From assembly GCF_018829635.1 (NCBI RefSeq), contig NZ_JAHKKG010000007.1:434001-498000 (forward strand): a DNA stretch of 64,000 nt, read 5' to 3'. Numbering within the stretch: the first letter of the stretch is position 1; every line of letters begins with the position of its first letter. Origin of the DNA: Paractinoplanes bogorensis. GTDB taxonomy: Bacteria > Actinomycetota > Actinomycetes > Mycobacteriales > Micromonosporaceae. Below are positions 7,724 through 16,180 of this stretch, piece by piece. The translations under genes were made by a program, and so were the position numbers. A model generated the notes under the pieces. The model saw nothing but the letters and a program-made list of their open reading frames with translations, did not search any database and had not been told where the DNA came from.

Positions 7724-10171
7724 GTGTCCAGCGACGTCGTCCCTCCGGCGGAGGGCACGGTGCAGCCGACCGAGGACTCACGTAACGGTGCTGACCCCAA
7801 GGTCGAGACGGACGCTGCGGCGCCCGAGGCTGAGGTGCAGCCCGAGGCGGTGGATGAGGACGCCACGCAGGCGTTGACGCCGGCCGACGGCGCGGGCAGT
7901 GGCTTCGGCCTGGCCAGCGCGCCGACCGGGCGCCGGGTGCGGGCCCGCCTGGCCCGGTTCAACGCGCCGTGGCAGAGCACGCAGGTCAGCGAGGTGCTCG
8001 AGCCGCTGATCGCGACCCACCGGGCCAGTCATCCCAAGGCCGACGGCCGCATGCTCCAGCGTGCGTTCGACGTCGCCGCCCGGTGGCACTCGGGTCAGTA
8101 CCGCAAGTCCGGTGACCCCTACATCACCCATCCGCTGGCCGTGGCGACCATCCTGGCCAACCTCGGCATGGACACGACCACCCTGGTCGCGGCCCTGCTG
8201 CACGACACGATCGAGGACACCGACTACTCGCTCGAGTCGATGCGCAACGACTTCGGCGGCGAGGTGGCGCTGCTCGTCGACGGCGTGACCAAGCTCGACC
8301 GGGTGAAACTGGGCGACGCGGCCAAGGCCGAGACCATCCGCAAGATGGTCGTCGCCATGGCCAAAGACCCGCGGGTGCTGGTCATCAAGCTGGCCGACCG
8401 GCTGCACAACATGCGCACCCTGACCTTCCTGCCGCGTCCCAAGCAGGAGCAGAAGGCCAAGGAGACGCTCGAGATCCTGGCCCCGCTGGCCCACCGCCTC
8501 GGTATGAACACGATCAAGTGGGAGCTCGAGGACCTCGCGTTCGGCACGTTGTTCCCCAAGCGGTTCGAAGAGATCAACCGGCTCATCGGCGAGCACCAGC
8601 CGCAGCGTGAGGCGTTGCTGCGGCAGGTCACCAACCGGGTCCAGCTCGACCTGAAGTCGGCCAAGATCAAGGCCGAGACGACCGGCCGGCCCAAGCACCT
8701 CTACTCGATCTATCAGAAGATGATCGTGCGGGGCCGCGACTTCAACGACATCTACGACCTGGTCGGCGTGCGCATCCTGGTCGACACGGTCCGCGACTGC
8801 TACGCCGCGCTGGGCGTCATCCACGCGAACTGGCAGCCGGTGCCGGGCCGGTTCAAGGACTACATCGCGATGCCGAAGTTCAACATGTACCAGTCGTTGC
8901 ACACGACGGTCATCGGCCCGACCGGCAAGCCGGTCGAGATGCAGATCCGCACCTTCGCGATGCACCGCACGGCCGAGTTCGGCATCGCCGCGCACTGGAA
9001 GTACAAGGAGCAGAAGGGCGCGACGATCGTCGGCCCGCCGGCCCACATCGACGAGATGACCTGGCTGCGGCAGCTGCTCGACTGGCAGCGCGAGGCCAGC
9101 GACCCGTCGGAGTTCCTCGACGCGCTGCGGTTCGACCTGTCCAGCCAAGAGGTCTACGTCTTCACGCCCAAGGGCGACGTCATCCCGCTGCCGACGGGTT
9201 CGACCCCGGTCGACTTCGCCTACGCGGTGCACACCGAGGTCGGGCACAAGTGCATCGGCGCCCGGGTCAACGGCAAGCTGGTGCCGCTCGAGTCGACGCT
9301 GTCCAACGGCGACGTCATCGAGATCTTCACGTCGAAGTCGTCGACCGCCGGCCCGACGCAGGACTGGCTGGGCTTCGTCAAGAGCCCGCGGGCCCGCACC
9401 AAGATCCGGCAGTACTTCAACAAGGAACGCCGCGAAGAGGCGATCGAGGAGGGCAAGGAGGCGATCGTCAAGGCGATGCGCAAGCAGGGTCTGCCCCTGC
9501 AGCGCATGCTGACGAACGAGAACCTCACGACGATCGCCCGCGATCTGCATCTGGCCGATGTGGCCTCGCTCTACGCGGCCATCGGCGAGAGCACGGTCAG
9601 TGCCCAGTCGGTGGTGCAGAAGCTCGTCGCCGGTTTCGGTGGCGAAGAGGGCGCGGTCGAAGACATCGCCGAGACCGCCGTCGCGACCCGCCCGCCGCGC
9701 AACCGCAGCACGGCGCAGGATCCGGGCGTCGTGGTCAAGGGTGTCAGCGACGTGTGGGTCAAGCTGGCCCGCTGCTGCACCCCGGTGCCGGGCGACGCGG
9801 TGTTCGGCTTCGTCACCCGCTCGGGCGGCGTGAGCGTGCACCGGGAAGACTGCGCCAACGCGGGCGACCTGAGCGACCAGCAGGAACGGGTCGTCGAGGT
9901 GACCTGGAAGCCGACCAGCGCGTCGACGTTCCTGGTGGCCATCCAGGTCGAGGCGCTCGACCGGCACAAGCTGCTGGCCGACGTGACCCGTGTGCTGTCC
10001 GAGGAACGGGTCAACATCCTGTCGGCGACGGTCACCACGACCCGCGACCGGGTGGCGGTCAGCCGCTTCACGTTCGAGATGGCCGACCCGAAGCACCTGG
10101 GCCACCTGGTGGCCGCGGTCCGCAAGGTCGACGGCGTCTTCGACGCCTACCGGGTGACGTCCGGCGCGTAG
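7724..10171 (+). CDS. relA: Bifunctional (p)ppGpp synthetase/hydrolase RelA/SpoT
   Basis: This is the long RelA/SpoT homologue that makes and degrades (p)ppGpp in the stringent response. It has an HD hydrolase domain (LLHDTIEDTDYS, about residues 155-170; HNMRTLTFLP), a synthetase domain (YSIYQKMIVRGRDFNDIYDL and GRFKDYIAMPKFNMYQSLHT), a TGS domain (VYVFTPKGDVIPLP) and a C-terminal ACT domain. Both active sites look intact. GTG 7724 is preferred over the in-frame GTG 7646 because aggagg lies at 7715-7720, although the 3-nt spacing is tight. The 26 extra residues would be unlike the family. Confidence 0.94.
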   Translation: MSSDVVPPAEGTVQPTEDSRNGADPKVETDAAAPEAEVQPEAVDEDATQALTPADGAGSGFGLASAPTGRRVRARLARFNAPWQSTQVSEVLEPLIATHRASHPKADGRMLQRAFDVAARWHSGQYRKSGDPYITHPLAVATILANLGMDTTTLVAALLHDTIEDTDYSLESMRNDFGGEVALLVDGVTKLDRVKLGDAAKAETIRKMVVAMAKDPRVLVIKLADRLHNMRTLTFLPRPKQEQKAKETLEILAPLAHRLGMNTIKWELEDLAFGTLFPKRFEEINRLIGEHQPQREALLRQVTNRVQLDLKSAKIKAETTGRPKHLYSIYQKMIVRGRDFNDIYDLVGVRILVDTVRDCYAALGVIHANWQPVPGRFKDYIAMPKFNMYQSLHTTVIGPTGKPVEMQIRTFAMHRTAEFGIAAHWKYKEQKGATIVGPPAHIDEMTWLRQLLDWQREASDPSEFLDALRFDLSSQEVYVFTPKGDVIPLPTGSTPVDFAYAVHTEVGHKCIGARVNGKLVPLESTLSNGDVIEIFTSKSSTAGPTQDWLGFVKSPRARTKIRQYFNKERREEAIEEGKEAIVKAMRKQGLPLQRMLTNENLTTIARDLHLADVASLYAAIGESTVSAQSVVQKLVAGFGGEEGAVEDIAETAVATRPPRNRSTAQDPGVVVKGVSDVWVKLARCCTPVPGDAVFGFVTRSGGVSVHREDCANAGDLSDQQERVVEVTWKPTSASTFLVAIQVEALDRHKLLADVTRVLSEERVNILSATVTTTRDRVAVSRFTFEMADPKHLGHLVAAVRKVDGVFDAYRVTSGA

Positions 10172-10190
10172 CTAAAAGAAAGCAGACAAA

Positions 10191-10222
10191 GAAGGGGCCC
10201 TCCGAGAGCGGAGGACCCCTTC
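10191..10222. terminator. Bidirectional terminator between relA and cyclophilin gene
   Basis: A 14-bp stem (10191-10204 with 10209-10222, one mismatch) has a 4-nt loop and is flanked by A-rich and T-rich ends. It lies between convergent genes, so it can serve both. Confidence 0.85.
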
Positions 10223-10235
10223 TTCATGAAACCGA

Positions 10236-11075
10236 TCAGGCGGCCGGGACCGTCGTCAGGGTCTTGATGGTGATCTCCTTCTTGGGGTGACCACCGCCCG
10301 CCTGCTGCGCGAACGCCTTGTCGTCACCGGCCTTCACCACGTCCTCGACGATGTTGAAGCCCTCGGTGATCGTGCCGAGCAGCGTGTACTGCGCGGGGAG
10401 CTGGGTGTCGGCCGCGACGATGAAGAACTGGCTGCCGGTCGAGCCGGGCTGACCGGTGTTCGCCATCGCGATCGACTTCGCCGGGTACGGCTTCTGGGTG
10501 TCGGTCGGCAGGTTCTCTTCGGCCATCGTGTAGCTCGGGCCGCCCTGACCGTCGGTCTCGCGCCAGCCCTTGCCGCTCGCGAACGGGTCGCCGCACTGCA
10601 GCACCTTGAAGCTGGCCTCGTTGACCAGGCGGTGGCACTTCGTGTTGTCCCAGAACTTCTTGCTCGACAGGAACTCGAAGCTGGCCGACGTGCACGGCAC
10701 CTTGGAACGGTCCAGGGTCGCCTTGATCGTGCCCAGGTTGGTTTCCATGGTCAGCGTGTCGGTGCCGGTGTTGGGCACGGTGGCCGGCGGGGTGCCGACG
10801 TCCTTGACCTTGCCGCCGCCGCCCGCGTCGGGCGTCCAGGTGCAGGCGACCTGCCCGGCCGGCACGCTGCTCGCGGCCGGGGTGTCGGACTTCTTGTCGT
10901 CCTTCAGCGAGGTCACGATCCACACGGCGGCGCCCGCGATCAGCACGACGGCGATCGCCGAGCCGATGACGGCCTGCTTCTGCCGGCGCTTGCGAGCAGC
11001 CGCAGAGCGCTCGGCCATCTCCTTCTCGAGCCGGGCCCGCGCCGCCGCGCGCTGCCGGTCCTTGATCGACGACAC
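10236..11075 (-). CDS. Membrane-anchored cyclophilin-type peptidyl-prolyl isomerase
   Basis: The 279-aa protein has a basic coiled N-terminus (about 35 residues rich in Arg/Lys/Ala), one membrane helix (AVIGSAIAVVLIAGAAVWIVTS, about 35-57), and then a periplasm-side cyclophilin domain. The domain signatures are TNLGTIKATLD, FWDNTKCHRLV and NTGQPGSTGSQFFIV. It probably catalyses proline isomerisation of exported proteins. Two cysteines (KVPC and TKCHR) replace commonly seen residues and could form a disulfide. The GTG start is preceded by aggagg. It is a tandem paralogue of the next gene on the same strand. Confidence 0.88.
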   Translation of the reverse strand: MSSIKDRQRAAARARLEKEMAERSAAARKRRQKQAVIGSAIAVVLIAGAAVWIVTSLKDDKKSDTPAASSVPAGQVACTWTPDAGGGGKVKDVGTPPATVPNTGTDTLTMETNLGTIKATLDRSKVPCTSASFEFLSSKKFWDNTKCHRLVNEASFKVLQCGDPFASGKGWRETDGQGGPSYTMAEENLPTDTQKPYPAKSIAMANTGQPGSTGSQFFIVAADTQLPAQYTLLGTITEGFNIVEDVVKAGDDKAFAQQAGGGHPKKEITIKTLTTVPAA

Positions 11076-11115
11076 GGTGTTCCTCCTGCTGATATGTCGG
11101 CCTGGGGGATTTCTT

Positions 11116-11973
11116 CTAGGACTGAGTGCTCGCCGACGGGGCTGCGGACGCCGGAGCGTCGCCGACGGTCAGAGTCTTGATGGTGATCTTTTGAGTCGGC
11201 TTGACCTTCTCGTCGGCCTCGTTGGCCGAGACCGGGATCTTGCCGATCTTTTCCACCGTGGCGAGTCCGCCGGCCACCTTGCCGACGATCGAGAACTCGG
11301 GCGCCGGGGGGCTGTAGTCCTTGAAGAAGATCAGGAACTGGCTGCCGTTGGTGCCGGGCGGGTTGCCGATCAGCGCCACCGTGCCTTTGGGATAGAGCGG
11401 CGTCTTGGCGGCCGGGTCGGGCGAGGCGCTCGGCTCGGGCGCGTTCGGCACGTTCTCGTTGTAGATGCTGTAGGTCGGGCCGCCGAGACCGGTGCCGCTC
11501 GGGTCGCCGCAGCGCAGCGCCCCGTACGTGGTGATCTCGTGGCAGTCCGTGTTGTCGTAGAACTTCTTGCTCGCCAGGTACGTGATGTCGGCCGTGCCGC
11601 ACGGCGAGAGCTCGCTGTCGAGACCGACGACGATCGGGTCACCCTGGTTGGTGGCGATCGTCATCGTCTGGGTGCCCAGCGTCGGGATGTCCTTGGTCGG
11701 GGGCGTGCCCACGTCCTTGAGGTTCGAGTTGGTCTGCGCGTTCTGCGGGGTCCACACGCAGGTGTCCTGATCGGCGGCGTCGGTCGTGGTCTCGTCGGAG
11801 TCGAACGCCCCGCCGATCCAGGCCACACCGGCCACGATGAGAAGGACGGCGATGCCCGACCCGACTCCGGCCAGCACACGGCGCCGACGGCGCTCCTTGA
11901 CGGCCCGCTTCGCCATCTGCCGATCGAGCTTTGCCCGCGCCAGCTTGCGCTGCCGGTCCCTGCTGGATGCCAC
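11116..11973 (-). CDS. Membrane-anchored cyclophilin-type peptidyl-prolyl isomerase (paralogue)
   Basis: This 285-aa paralogue of the adjacent protein has the same plan: a basic N-terminus, one membrane helix (VLAGVGSGIAVLLIVAGVAWI) and an exported cyclophilin domain (TNQGDPIVVGLD, YDNTDCHEI, NPPGTNGSQFLIFF). The frame extends upstream to 12159, but GTG 11973 gives the N-terminus matching the paralogue (ASSRDRQRKLARAKLDRQMA) and a gagagga element precedes it. It is more divergent in the active-site loops, so isomerase activity is less certain. It lies upstream of its paralogue on the minus strand and was probably produced by tandem duplication. Confidence 0.85.
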   Translation of the reverse strand: MASSRDRQRKLARAKLDRQMAKRAVKERRRRRVLAGVGSGIAVLLIVAGVAWIGGAFDSDETTTDAADQDTCVWTPQNAQTNSNLKDVGTPPTKDIPTLGTQTMTIATNQGDPIVVGLDSELSPCGTADITYLASKKFYDNTDCHEITTYGALRCGDPSGTGLGGPTYSIYNENVPNAPEPSASPDPAAKTPLYPKGTVALIGNPPGTNGSQFLIFFKDYSPPAPEFSIVGKVAGGLATVEKIGKIPVSANEADEKVKPTQKITIKTLTVGDAPASAAPSASTQS

Positions 11974-12118
11974 CGAACGCTGTCCTCTCGTACGACCTGT
12001 GTCACACGCCCGCAAGAGTGTACGGGTACCTCCTGAGAAAGTGGTGTGCGCCCGCCGGGCTAGGCTCGTTACGATTCGCTCCTGTTTTTTCCCGGTTCTC
12101 CAGAAGTGAGGCCAAGCT

Positions 12119-12817
12119 GTGCTCGTCACCGGCGTGGAGGCCCAGGCCTTCGGCACCAATTGCTACGTGGTGGCCGCCGGCCCGGGCGAGCAATGCCTGA
12201 TCGTCGATCCCGGCATCGGCGTGCTCGACCGCCTCGACGAGGTGCTCACCGAGCACCGTCTCGTCCCGGCCGCGGTGCTGCTCACCCACGGCCACCTCGA
12301 CCACACCTTCTCGGTCGCTCCGGTCTGCGGCGCCCGCGGCATCACGGCCTATGTGCACCCGGCCGACCGCGAGATGCTGGCCGACCCGGCCAAGGGCCTG
12401 AGCATGGACCTCACCCAGCTGTTCGGCGGCCGTCTGCCCTACTCGGAGCCCGACGACGTGGCCGAGCTGACCGACGGCGCCACGCTCACGCTGGCCGGTC
12501 TCGAGGTCACGGTCGACCATGCGCCCGGCCATACCGGCGGGTCGGTGCTGTTCCGCCTGCCCGGCGTGGGCTCCGAGTTCGAGGCCGACCAGGTCTGCCT
12601 CTCCGGAGACGTCCTGTTCGCCGGCTCGATCGGACGCACCGACCTGCCGGGCGGCAGCACCGACACGATGCTGACCAGCCTGCGGGACAAGATCCTGCCG
12701 CTGGCCGACGACACCGTCGTCCTGCCTGGCCACGGACCGGCCACCACCATCGGCCGCGAGCGCGCCCACAACCCGTACCTGCGGGAACTGGTCGCCGCGC
12801 CGCGCCGCGGACTCTGA
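12119..12817 (+). CDS. Metallo-beta-lactamase-fold hydrolase, glyoxalase II-like
   Basis: The 232-aa enzyme has the binuclear metal motif THGHLDH, a downstream metal His in APGHTGGSVLF, an Asp in CLSGDVLFAGSIGRTDL and the last His in LPGHGPATTIG. This matches the small YcbL/hydroxyacylglutathione-hydrolase-like group, which hydrolyses thioesters such as S-lactoyl-thiols. The exact substrate is not readable, and actinobacteria lack glutathione, so a mycothiol-derived thioester is possible (inference). It starts at GTG 12119 and lies 24 bp upstream of hisS, probably in one transcript. Confidence 0.85.
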   Translation: MLVTGVEAQAFGTNCYVVAAGPGEQCLIVDPGIGVLDRLDEVLTEHRLVPAAVLLTHGHLDHTFSVAPVCGARGITAYVHPADREMLADPAKGLSMDLTQLFGGRLPYSEPDDVAELTDGATLTLAGLEVTVDHAPGHTGGSVLFRLPGVGSEFEADQVCLSGDVLFAGSIGRTDLPGGSTDTMLTSLRDKILPLADDTVVLPGHGPATTIGRERAHNPYLRELVAAPRRGL

Positions 12818-12841
12818 GCTTTTTACTAGGAGATTTTGAGA

Positions 12842-14149
12842 ATGCCTATTTCCGGCTTTCCCGAATGGATGCCGCCCCAGCGCATGATCGAGCAGCGGAT
12901 GCTCGACCGCATTCGCACCACGTTCGAGCTCTACGGCTACGCCCCGCTCGAGACGCGTTCGGTCGAGCCGCTCGACACGCTGCTGAGCAAGGGGGAGACG
13001 TCCAAGGAGGTCTACCTGCTGCGCCGGCTGCAGGCGGACGAGAACGCCAAGGACGACGACTCGCTCGGCCTGCACTTCGACCTGACCGTGCCGTTCGCCC
13101 GGTTCGTGGTCGAGAACGCGGGCAAGCTGCAGTTCCCGTTCAAGCGCTACCAGATGCAGAAGGTGTGGCGCGGCGAGCGGCCGCAGGAGGGCCGCTACCG
13201 CGAGTTCCTGCAGGCCGACATCGACGTGGTCAACCGCGGTGAGCTGCCGTTCCACTACGACTGCGAGATGCCGCTGGTGATCGGGGACGCGCTCGGCGGC
13301 CTGCCGATTCCGCGCGTACGGATCCAGGTCAACAACCGCAAGGTGTGCGAGGGCTTCTACCGCGGGCTCGGTCTCGGGGACACGGCGCAGGTGCTGCGTA
13401 CGGTCGACAAGCTCGACAAGATCGGCCCGGCCCGGGTAGCCGACCAGCTGGTCGAGACGGCCGGCGCGACCCGGGCCCAGGCCGACGCGTGTCTCGAGCT
13501 GGCCGCGATCTCGGCCGAGGACGGGTCCTTCGTGGACGCCGTCCGCAAGCTCGGGGTCACCGACCCGCTGCTCGAGGAGGGCCTGGGCGAACTGCTGCGG
13601 GTCGTCGAGACCGCCCGCGAGCACGCCCCGGGCCTGGTGGTGGCCGAGTTGAAGATCGCCCGCGGTCTCGACTACTACACCGGCACGGTCTACGAGACGA
13701 TGCTCGAGGGCTACGAGCGGTTCGGCTCGGTCACCTCGGGCGGCCGCTACGACAGCCTGGCCTCGACCGGCAAGGAGACGTTCCCGGGCGTCGGCATCTC
13801 GATCGGCGTGACCCGGATCCTGGGCCTGCTGTTCGGCCACAACGCGCTGAACATCTCGCGCTCGGTGCCGACCTGTGTGCTGGTCGCGGTGCCGGCCGAG
13901 GAGCAGCGCACGGCCTGCGACCGGATCGCCGGGGCCCTGCGCCGGCGCGGCATCCCGGCCGAGGTGGCGCCGACCGCGGCCAAGTTCGGTAAGCAGATCC
14001 AGTACGCCGACCGGCGCGGGATCCCGTACGTCTGGTTCCCGGGTGAGCCGGACACGGTCAAGGACATCCGCTCGGGCGACCAGACCGAGGCCGACGCGGC
14101 TCTGTGGTCCCCGCCGGCTGGTGACCTTCAGCCCACGATCGCCGGCTGA
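12842..14149 (+). CDS. hisS: Histidine--tRNA ligase
   Basis: HisRS charges tRNA-His. The 435-aa class II synthetase shows motif 1 near the N-terminus, motif 2 (KRYQMQKVWRGERPQEGRYREF), the HisRS signature GLDYYTGTVYE and motif 3 (GGRYDSLAS...PGVGISIGVTRI). An anticodon-binding domain (VLVAVPAEEQRTACDRIAGALRR) lies at the C-terminus. ATG 12842 is preferred to the in-frame TTG 12836, because an aggag element at 12829-12833 has suitable spacing and MPISGFPEW is a typical start. It is probably cotranscribed with the preceding hydrolase. Confidence 0.95.
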   Translation: MPISGFPEWMPPQRMIEQRMLDRIRTTFELYGYAPLETRSVEPLDTLLSKGETSKEVYLLRRLQADENAKDDDSLGLHFDLTVPFARFVVENAGKLQFPFKRYQMQKVWRGERPQEGRYREFLQADIDVVNRGELPFHYDCEMPLVIGDALGGLPIPRVRIQVNNRKVCEGFYRGLGLGDTAQVLRTVDKLDKIGPARVADQLVETAGATRAQADACLELAAISAEDGSFVDAVRKLGVTDPLLEEGLGELLRVVETAREHAPGLVVAELKIARGLDYYTGTVYETMLEGYERFGSVTSGGRYDSLASTGKETFPGVGISIGVTRILGLLFGHNALNISRSVPTCVLVAVPAEEQRTACDRIAGALRRRGIPAEVAPTAAKFGKQIQYADRRGIPYVWFPGEPDTVKDIRSGDQTEADAALWSPPAGDLQPTIAG

Positions 14150-14163
14150 GCAGGTCCAGGGCG

Positions 14164-14204
14164 TAGCCTTCCCTACGGTGCCGTAAGTTACGGCACCGTA
14201 GGGA
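14164..14204 (+). promoter_or_regulatory. desA-type promoter with perfect 17-bp-arm palindromic operator
   Basis: A TAGCCT -10 box (14164-14169) is followed at once by a perfect inverted repeat: arms 14170-14186 and 14188-14204 around a single central base. Each arm contains TACGG and CCGTA, so there are four related half-sites in nested palindromes. The repeat spans the expected transcription start and ends at the ribosome binding site of the desaturase gene. This looks like a TetR-type operator. Mycobacterial desaturase genes are known to be controlled through palindromes by a TetR-family regulator; the link here is an inference. Confidence 0.7.
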
Positions 14205-14213
14205 GTGATCGTC

Positions 14214-15143
14214 ATGCCTCTGGACCAGACAGCGCTGCTCATCGAGCTCGAACCGGTCGTGGCGACCAACCTCGAACGGCACCTGTCCCTGGCCAAGGAG
14301 TGGTTCCCGCACGAATACGTGCCGTGGAGCGACGGTCGCACCTTCGACGGCCTGCTCGGCGGCGAGGCCTGGCTCGAGACCGACTCGAAGCTGCCCGACG
14401 TGGCCCGGACGGCCCTGATCGTCAATCTGCTGACCGAGGACAACCTGCCCTCGTACCACCATGAGATCGCCACCCTGTTCGGACGCGACGGCGCCTGGGG
14501 CACGTGGGTGCACCGGTGGACGGCCGAGGAGGGCCGGCACGGCATCGCCCTGCGCGACTACCTGACGGTCACCAGGGCCGTCGACCCGGTCGAGCTCGAG
14601 CGGGCCCGGATGACCCACATGCAGGCCGGTTACTCCAACGACCACCCGGACGAGATCCTGCATTCCATCGCGTACGTGGCCTTCCAGGAACTCGCCACCC
14701 GCATCTCGCACCGCAACACGGGCAAGGCCACCGGCGACCCGATCGCCGAGCAGTTGCTGGCCCGGGTCGCGGCCGACGAGAACCTGCACATGGTCTTCTA
14801 CCGCAACCTGCTGGCGGCCGCGTTCGACCTCGACCCGAACAACGCGATGCGCGCGGTCACCGACGTCGTGTCGACCTTCCAGATGCCCGGGGCCAACATC
14901 GAGGGCTTCGGGCGCAAGGCGCTGTCGATCGCGCTGGCCGGCATCTACGACCTGCGGCAGCACCGCGACGAGGTGCTGCAGCCGGTGCTGCGCCAGTGGA
15001 ACGTGCTGGGCCGCACCGACCTGTCCGGCGACGGCGAGAAGGCCCGCGACGAACTGGCCGCGCACATGGACGACCTGGAGACCCAGGCCGCCCGCTTCGA
15101 GGAGAAGCGCGAAGCTAGGCGTCTCCGGCTGGCGAAGAAATAG
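14214..15143 (+). CDS. Acyl-[acyl-carrier-protein] desaturase, DesA1/DesA2-like
   Basis: This soluble diiron enzyme introduces a double bond into acyl chains carried on ACP. The 309-aa product carries ELEPVV...RHL, TEDNLPSYHHEIA (E..H ligands), WTAEEGRHGIALRDYL (EExxH) and SFQ-like AFQELATRISHRNTGKA with DENLHMVFYR (ExxH); all diiron ligands appear present. The segment order closely follows mycobacterial DesA1. I prefer ATG 14214, since a taggga element precedes it and MPLDQTALLIELEPVV fits the family; GTG 14205 is in frame. Its 3-prime end overlaps the convergent thioesterase gene by 29 bp. Confidence 0.92.
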   Translation: MPLDQTALLIELEPVVATNLERHLSLAKEWFPHEYVPWSDGRTFDGLLGGEAWLETDSKLPDVARTALIVNLLTEDNLPSYHHEIATLFGRDGAWGTWVHRWTAEEGRHGIALRDYLTVTRAVDPVELERARMTHMQAGYSNDHPDEILHSIAYVAFQELATRISHRNTGKATGDPIAEQLLARVAADENLHMVFYRNLLAAAFDLDPNNAMRAVTDVVSTFQMPGANIEGFGRKALSIALAGIYDLRQHRDEVLQPVLRQWNVLGRTDLSGDGEKARDELAAHMDDLETQAARFEEKREARRLRLAKK

Positions 15144-15636
15144 GGAACAGCATGCAGCTCGACATGGCCTGAGCGACCAGGCGGCCGTTCGCGTCGGAGA
15201 GCCGGGCCTCGGCCAGCGCGGTGCGACGACCGCTCTGCAGCACGGTGCCGACGCAGCTCAGGCGGCCCGACTTCAGGGTGACCGGGCGCAGGAACTTCAC
15301 GTTGAGGTCGAGGCTGGTGTAGCCGACGCCGGCCGGCAGCGTGCTGTGCACCGAGCAGCCGGTGGCCGTGTCGAGCAGCGTCGAGATGACCCCGCCGTGC
15401 ATCGTGCCCAGCGGGTTGTAGTGGAACTCCTGCGGGTCGAGGCGCACGGTGACCGAGCCGAACTCGGGCTCGAGCGACGCCATCCCGACCAGCTGCATGA
15501 TCGGCGGCGGGGGCAGTTCGCCGCTCGCCATCGCCTGCAGGAGCTCGAGGCCCGCCCGGCGGCCGATCAGGCCGGCGTGCACCGTGGGGTCGGACCAGCT
15601 GAAGGTGCGGGTGCGGTCCTGCTGGGTCTGGGTCAT
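15115..15636 (-). CDS. PaaI-family (hotdog) thioesterase
   Basis: The 173-aa protein has the hotdog core motif NPLGTMHGGVISTLLDTATG, followed by YTSLDLNVKFLRP and LSCVGTVLQSGRRTALAEARL. These are diagnostic of acyl-CoA thioesterases of the PaaI/YigI type. The Asp in LLD is the usual catalytic acid. It probably hydrolyses acyl-CoA or acyl-aromatic thioesters. It is divergent from the HxlR regulator and convergent with the desaturase gene, with a 29-bp overlap of coding ends, so transcripts of the two genes would be complementary there. Confidence 0.88.
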   Translation of the reverse strand: MTQTQQDRTRTFSWSDPTVHAGLIGRRAGLELLQAMASGELPPPPIMQLVGMASLEPEFGSVTVRLDPQEFHYNPLGTMHGGVISTLLDTATGCSVHSTLPAGVGYTSLDLNVKFLRPVTLKSGRLSCVGTVLQSGRRTALAEARLSDANGRLVAQAMSSCMLFPISSPAGDA

Positions 15637-15656
15637 GGACGCAGCCTCGCACCGGC

Positions 15657-15691
15657 TTGCTGGGTCTGTCCAGTGGACTTAGCCTTCTGGG
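15657..15691 (+). promoter_or_regulatory. Leaderless promoter of HxlR gene with operator-like palindrome
   Basis: TTGCTG (15657-15662) and TAGCCT (15680-15685) are separated by 17 nt, and the ATG follows 6 nt after the -10. The spacer contains GTCCA-g-TGGAC (15668-15678), a possible autoregulatory site for the HxlR protein and the divergent thioesterase gene. Confidence 0.55.
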
Positions 15692-16171
15692 ATGAGTTCC
15701 ACAGCACCGGAAGCGCTGGCCTGGTCGGTCGAGTCGTGCACGATCGGGCGCGCGATGGAGATCCTCGGTGAGCGGTGGACCGTCGTCGTGCTGCGCGAGG
15801 TGTTCGCGGGCATCCGCCGCTTCGACGACATGCGGGTGCGCACCAACATCCCGCGTCAGGTGCTCACCAACCGGCTGGCCATGCTGGTCGACAACGGCGT
15901 GTTGCACCGCGTGCCGTACCGGGAGCCGGGGTCACGCGAGCGGCACGAATACCGGCTGACCCGGAAAGGCTTCGACCTCTATCCGGTGCTGATCGCGGTG
16001 GCCGAGTGGGGCGACCGCTATCTGGCCGAGCCCGAGGGTCCCCCGCTGGCCTACGAGCACCGCGACTGCGGGGCGGCCGTGCACCCGGTGATCCGCTGCG
16101 CCGACGGCCACGAGATCAGCGACTACCGGGAAGTGTTGCCTAAGCCGGGACCGGGCGCGCGCCGCCGATAG
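15692..16171 (+). CDS. HxlR-family winged-helix transcriptional regulator
   Basis: The 159-aa protein has the HxlR core: a Cys near the N-terminus (SCTIGRAMEILGERWTVVVLREV), the recognition region RFDDMRVRTNIPRQVLTNRLAMLVDNGVL and the wing SRERHEYRLTRKG. The Cys in SCTIG sits where redox- or electrophile-sensing HxlR members have their reactive Cys. It lies divergent to the thioesterase and directly upstream of an MFS-ABM transporter; its TAG stop is part of the transporter's -10 box. It probably controls one or both neighbours (inference from context). Confidence 0.9.
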   Translation: MSSTAPEALAWSVESCTIGRAMEILGERWTVVVLREVFAGIRRFDDMRVRTNIPRQVLTNRLAMLVDNGVLHRVPYREPGSRERHEYRLTRKGFDLYPVLIAVAEWGDRYLAEPEGPPLAYEHRDCGAAVHPVIRCADGHEISDYREVLPKPGPGARRR

Positions 16172-16174
16172 GTT
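16169..16174 (+). promoter_or_regulatory. Leaderless-type -10 of MFS gene (TAGGTT)
   Basis: TAGGTT overlaps the stop codon of the HxlR gene and ends 6 nt before the GTG start of the transporter gene. No ribosome binding site lies between them. Confidence 0.45.
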
Positions 16175-16180
16175 GCCCGG

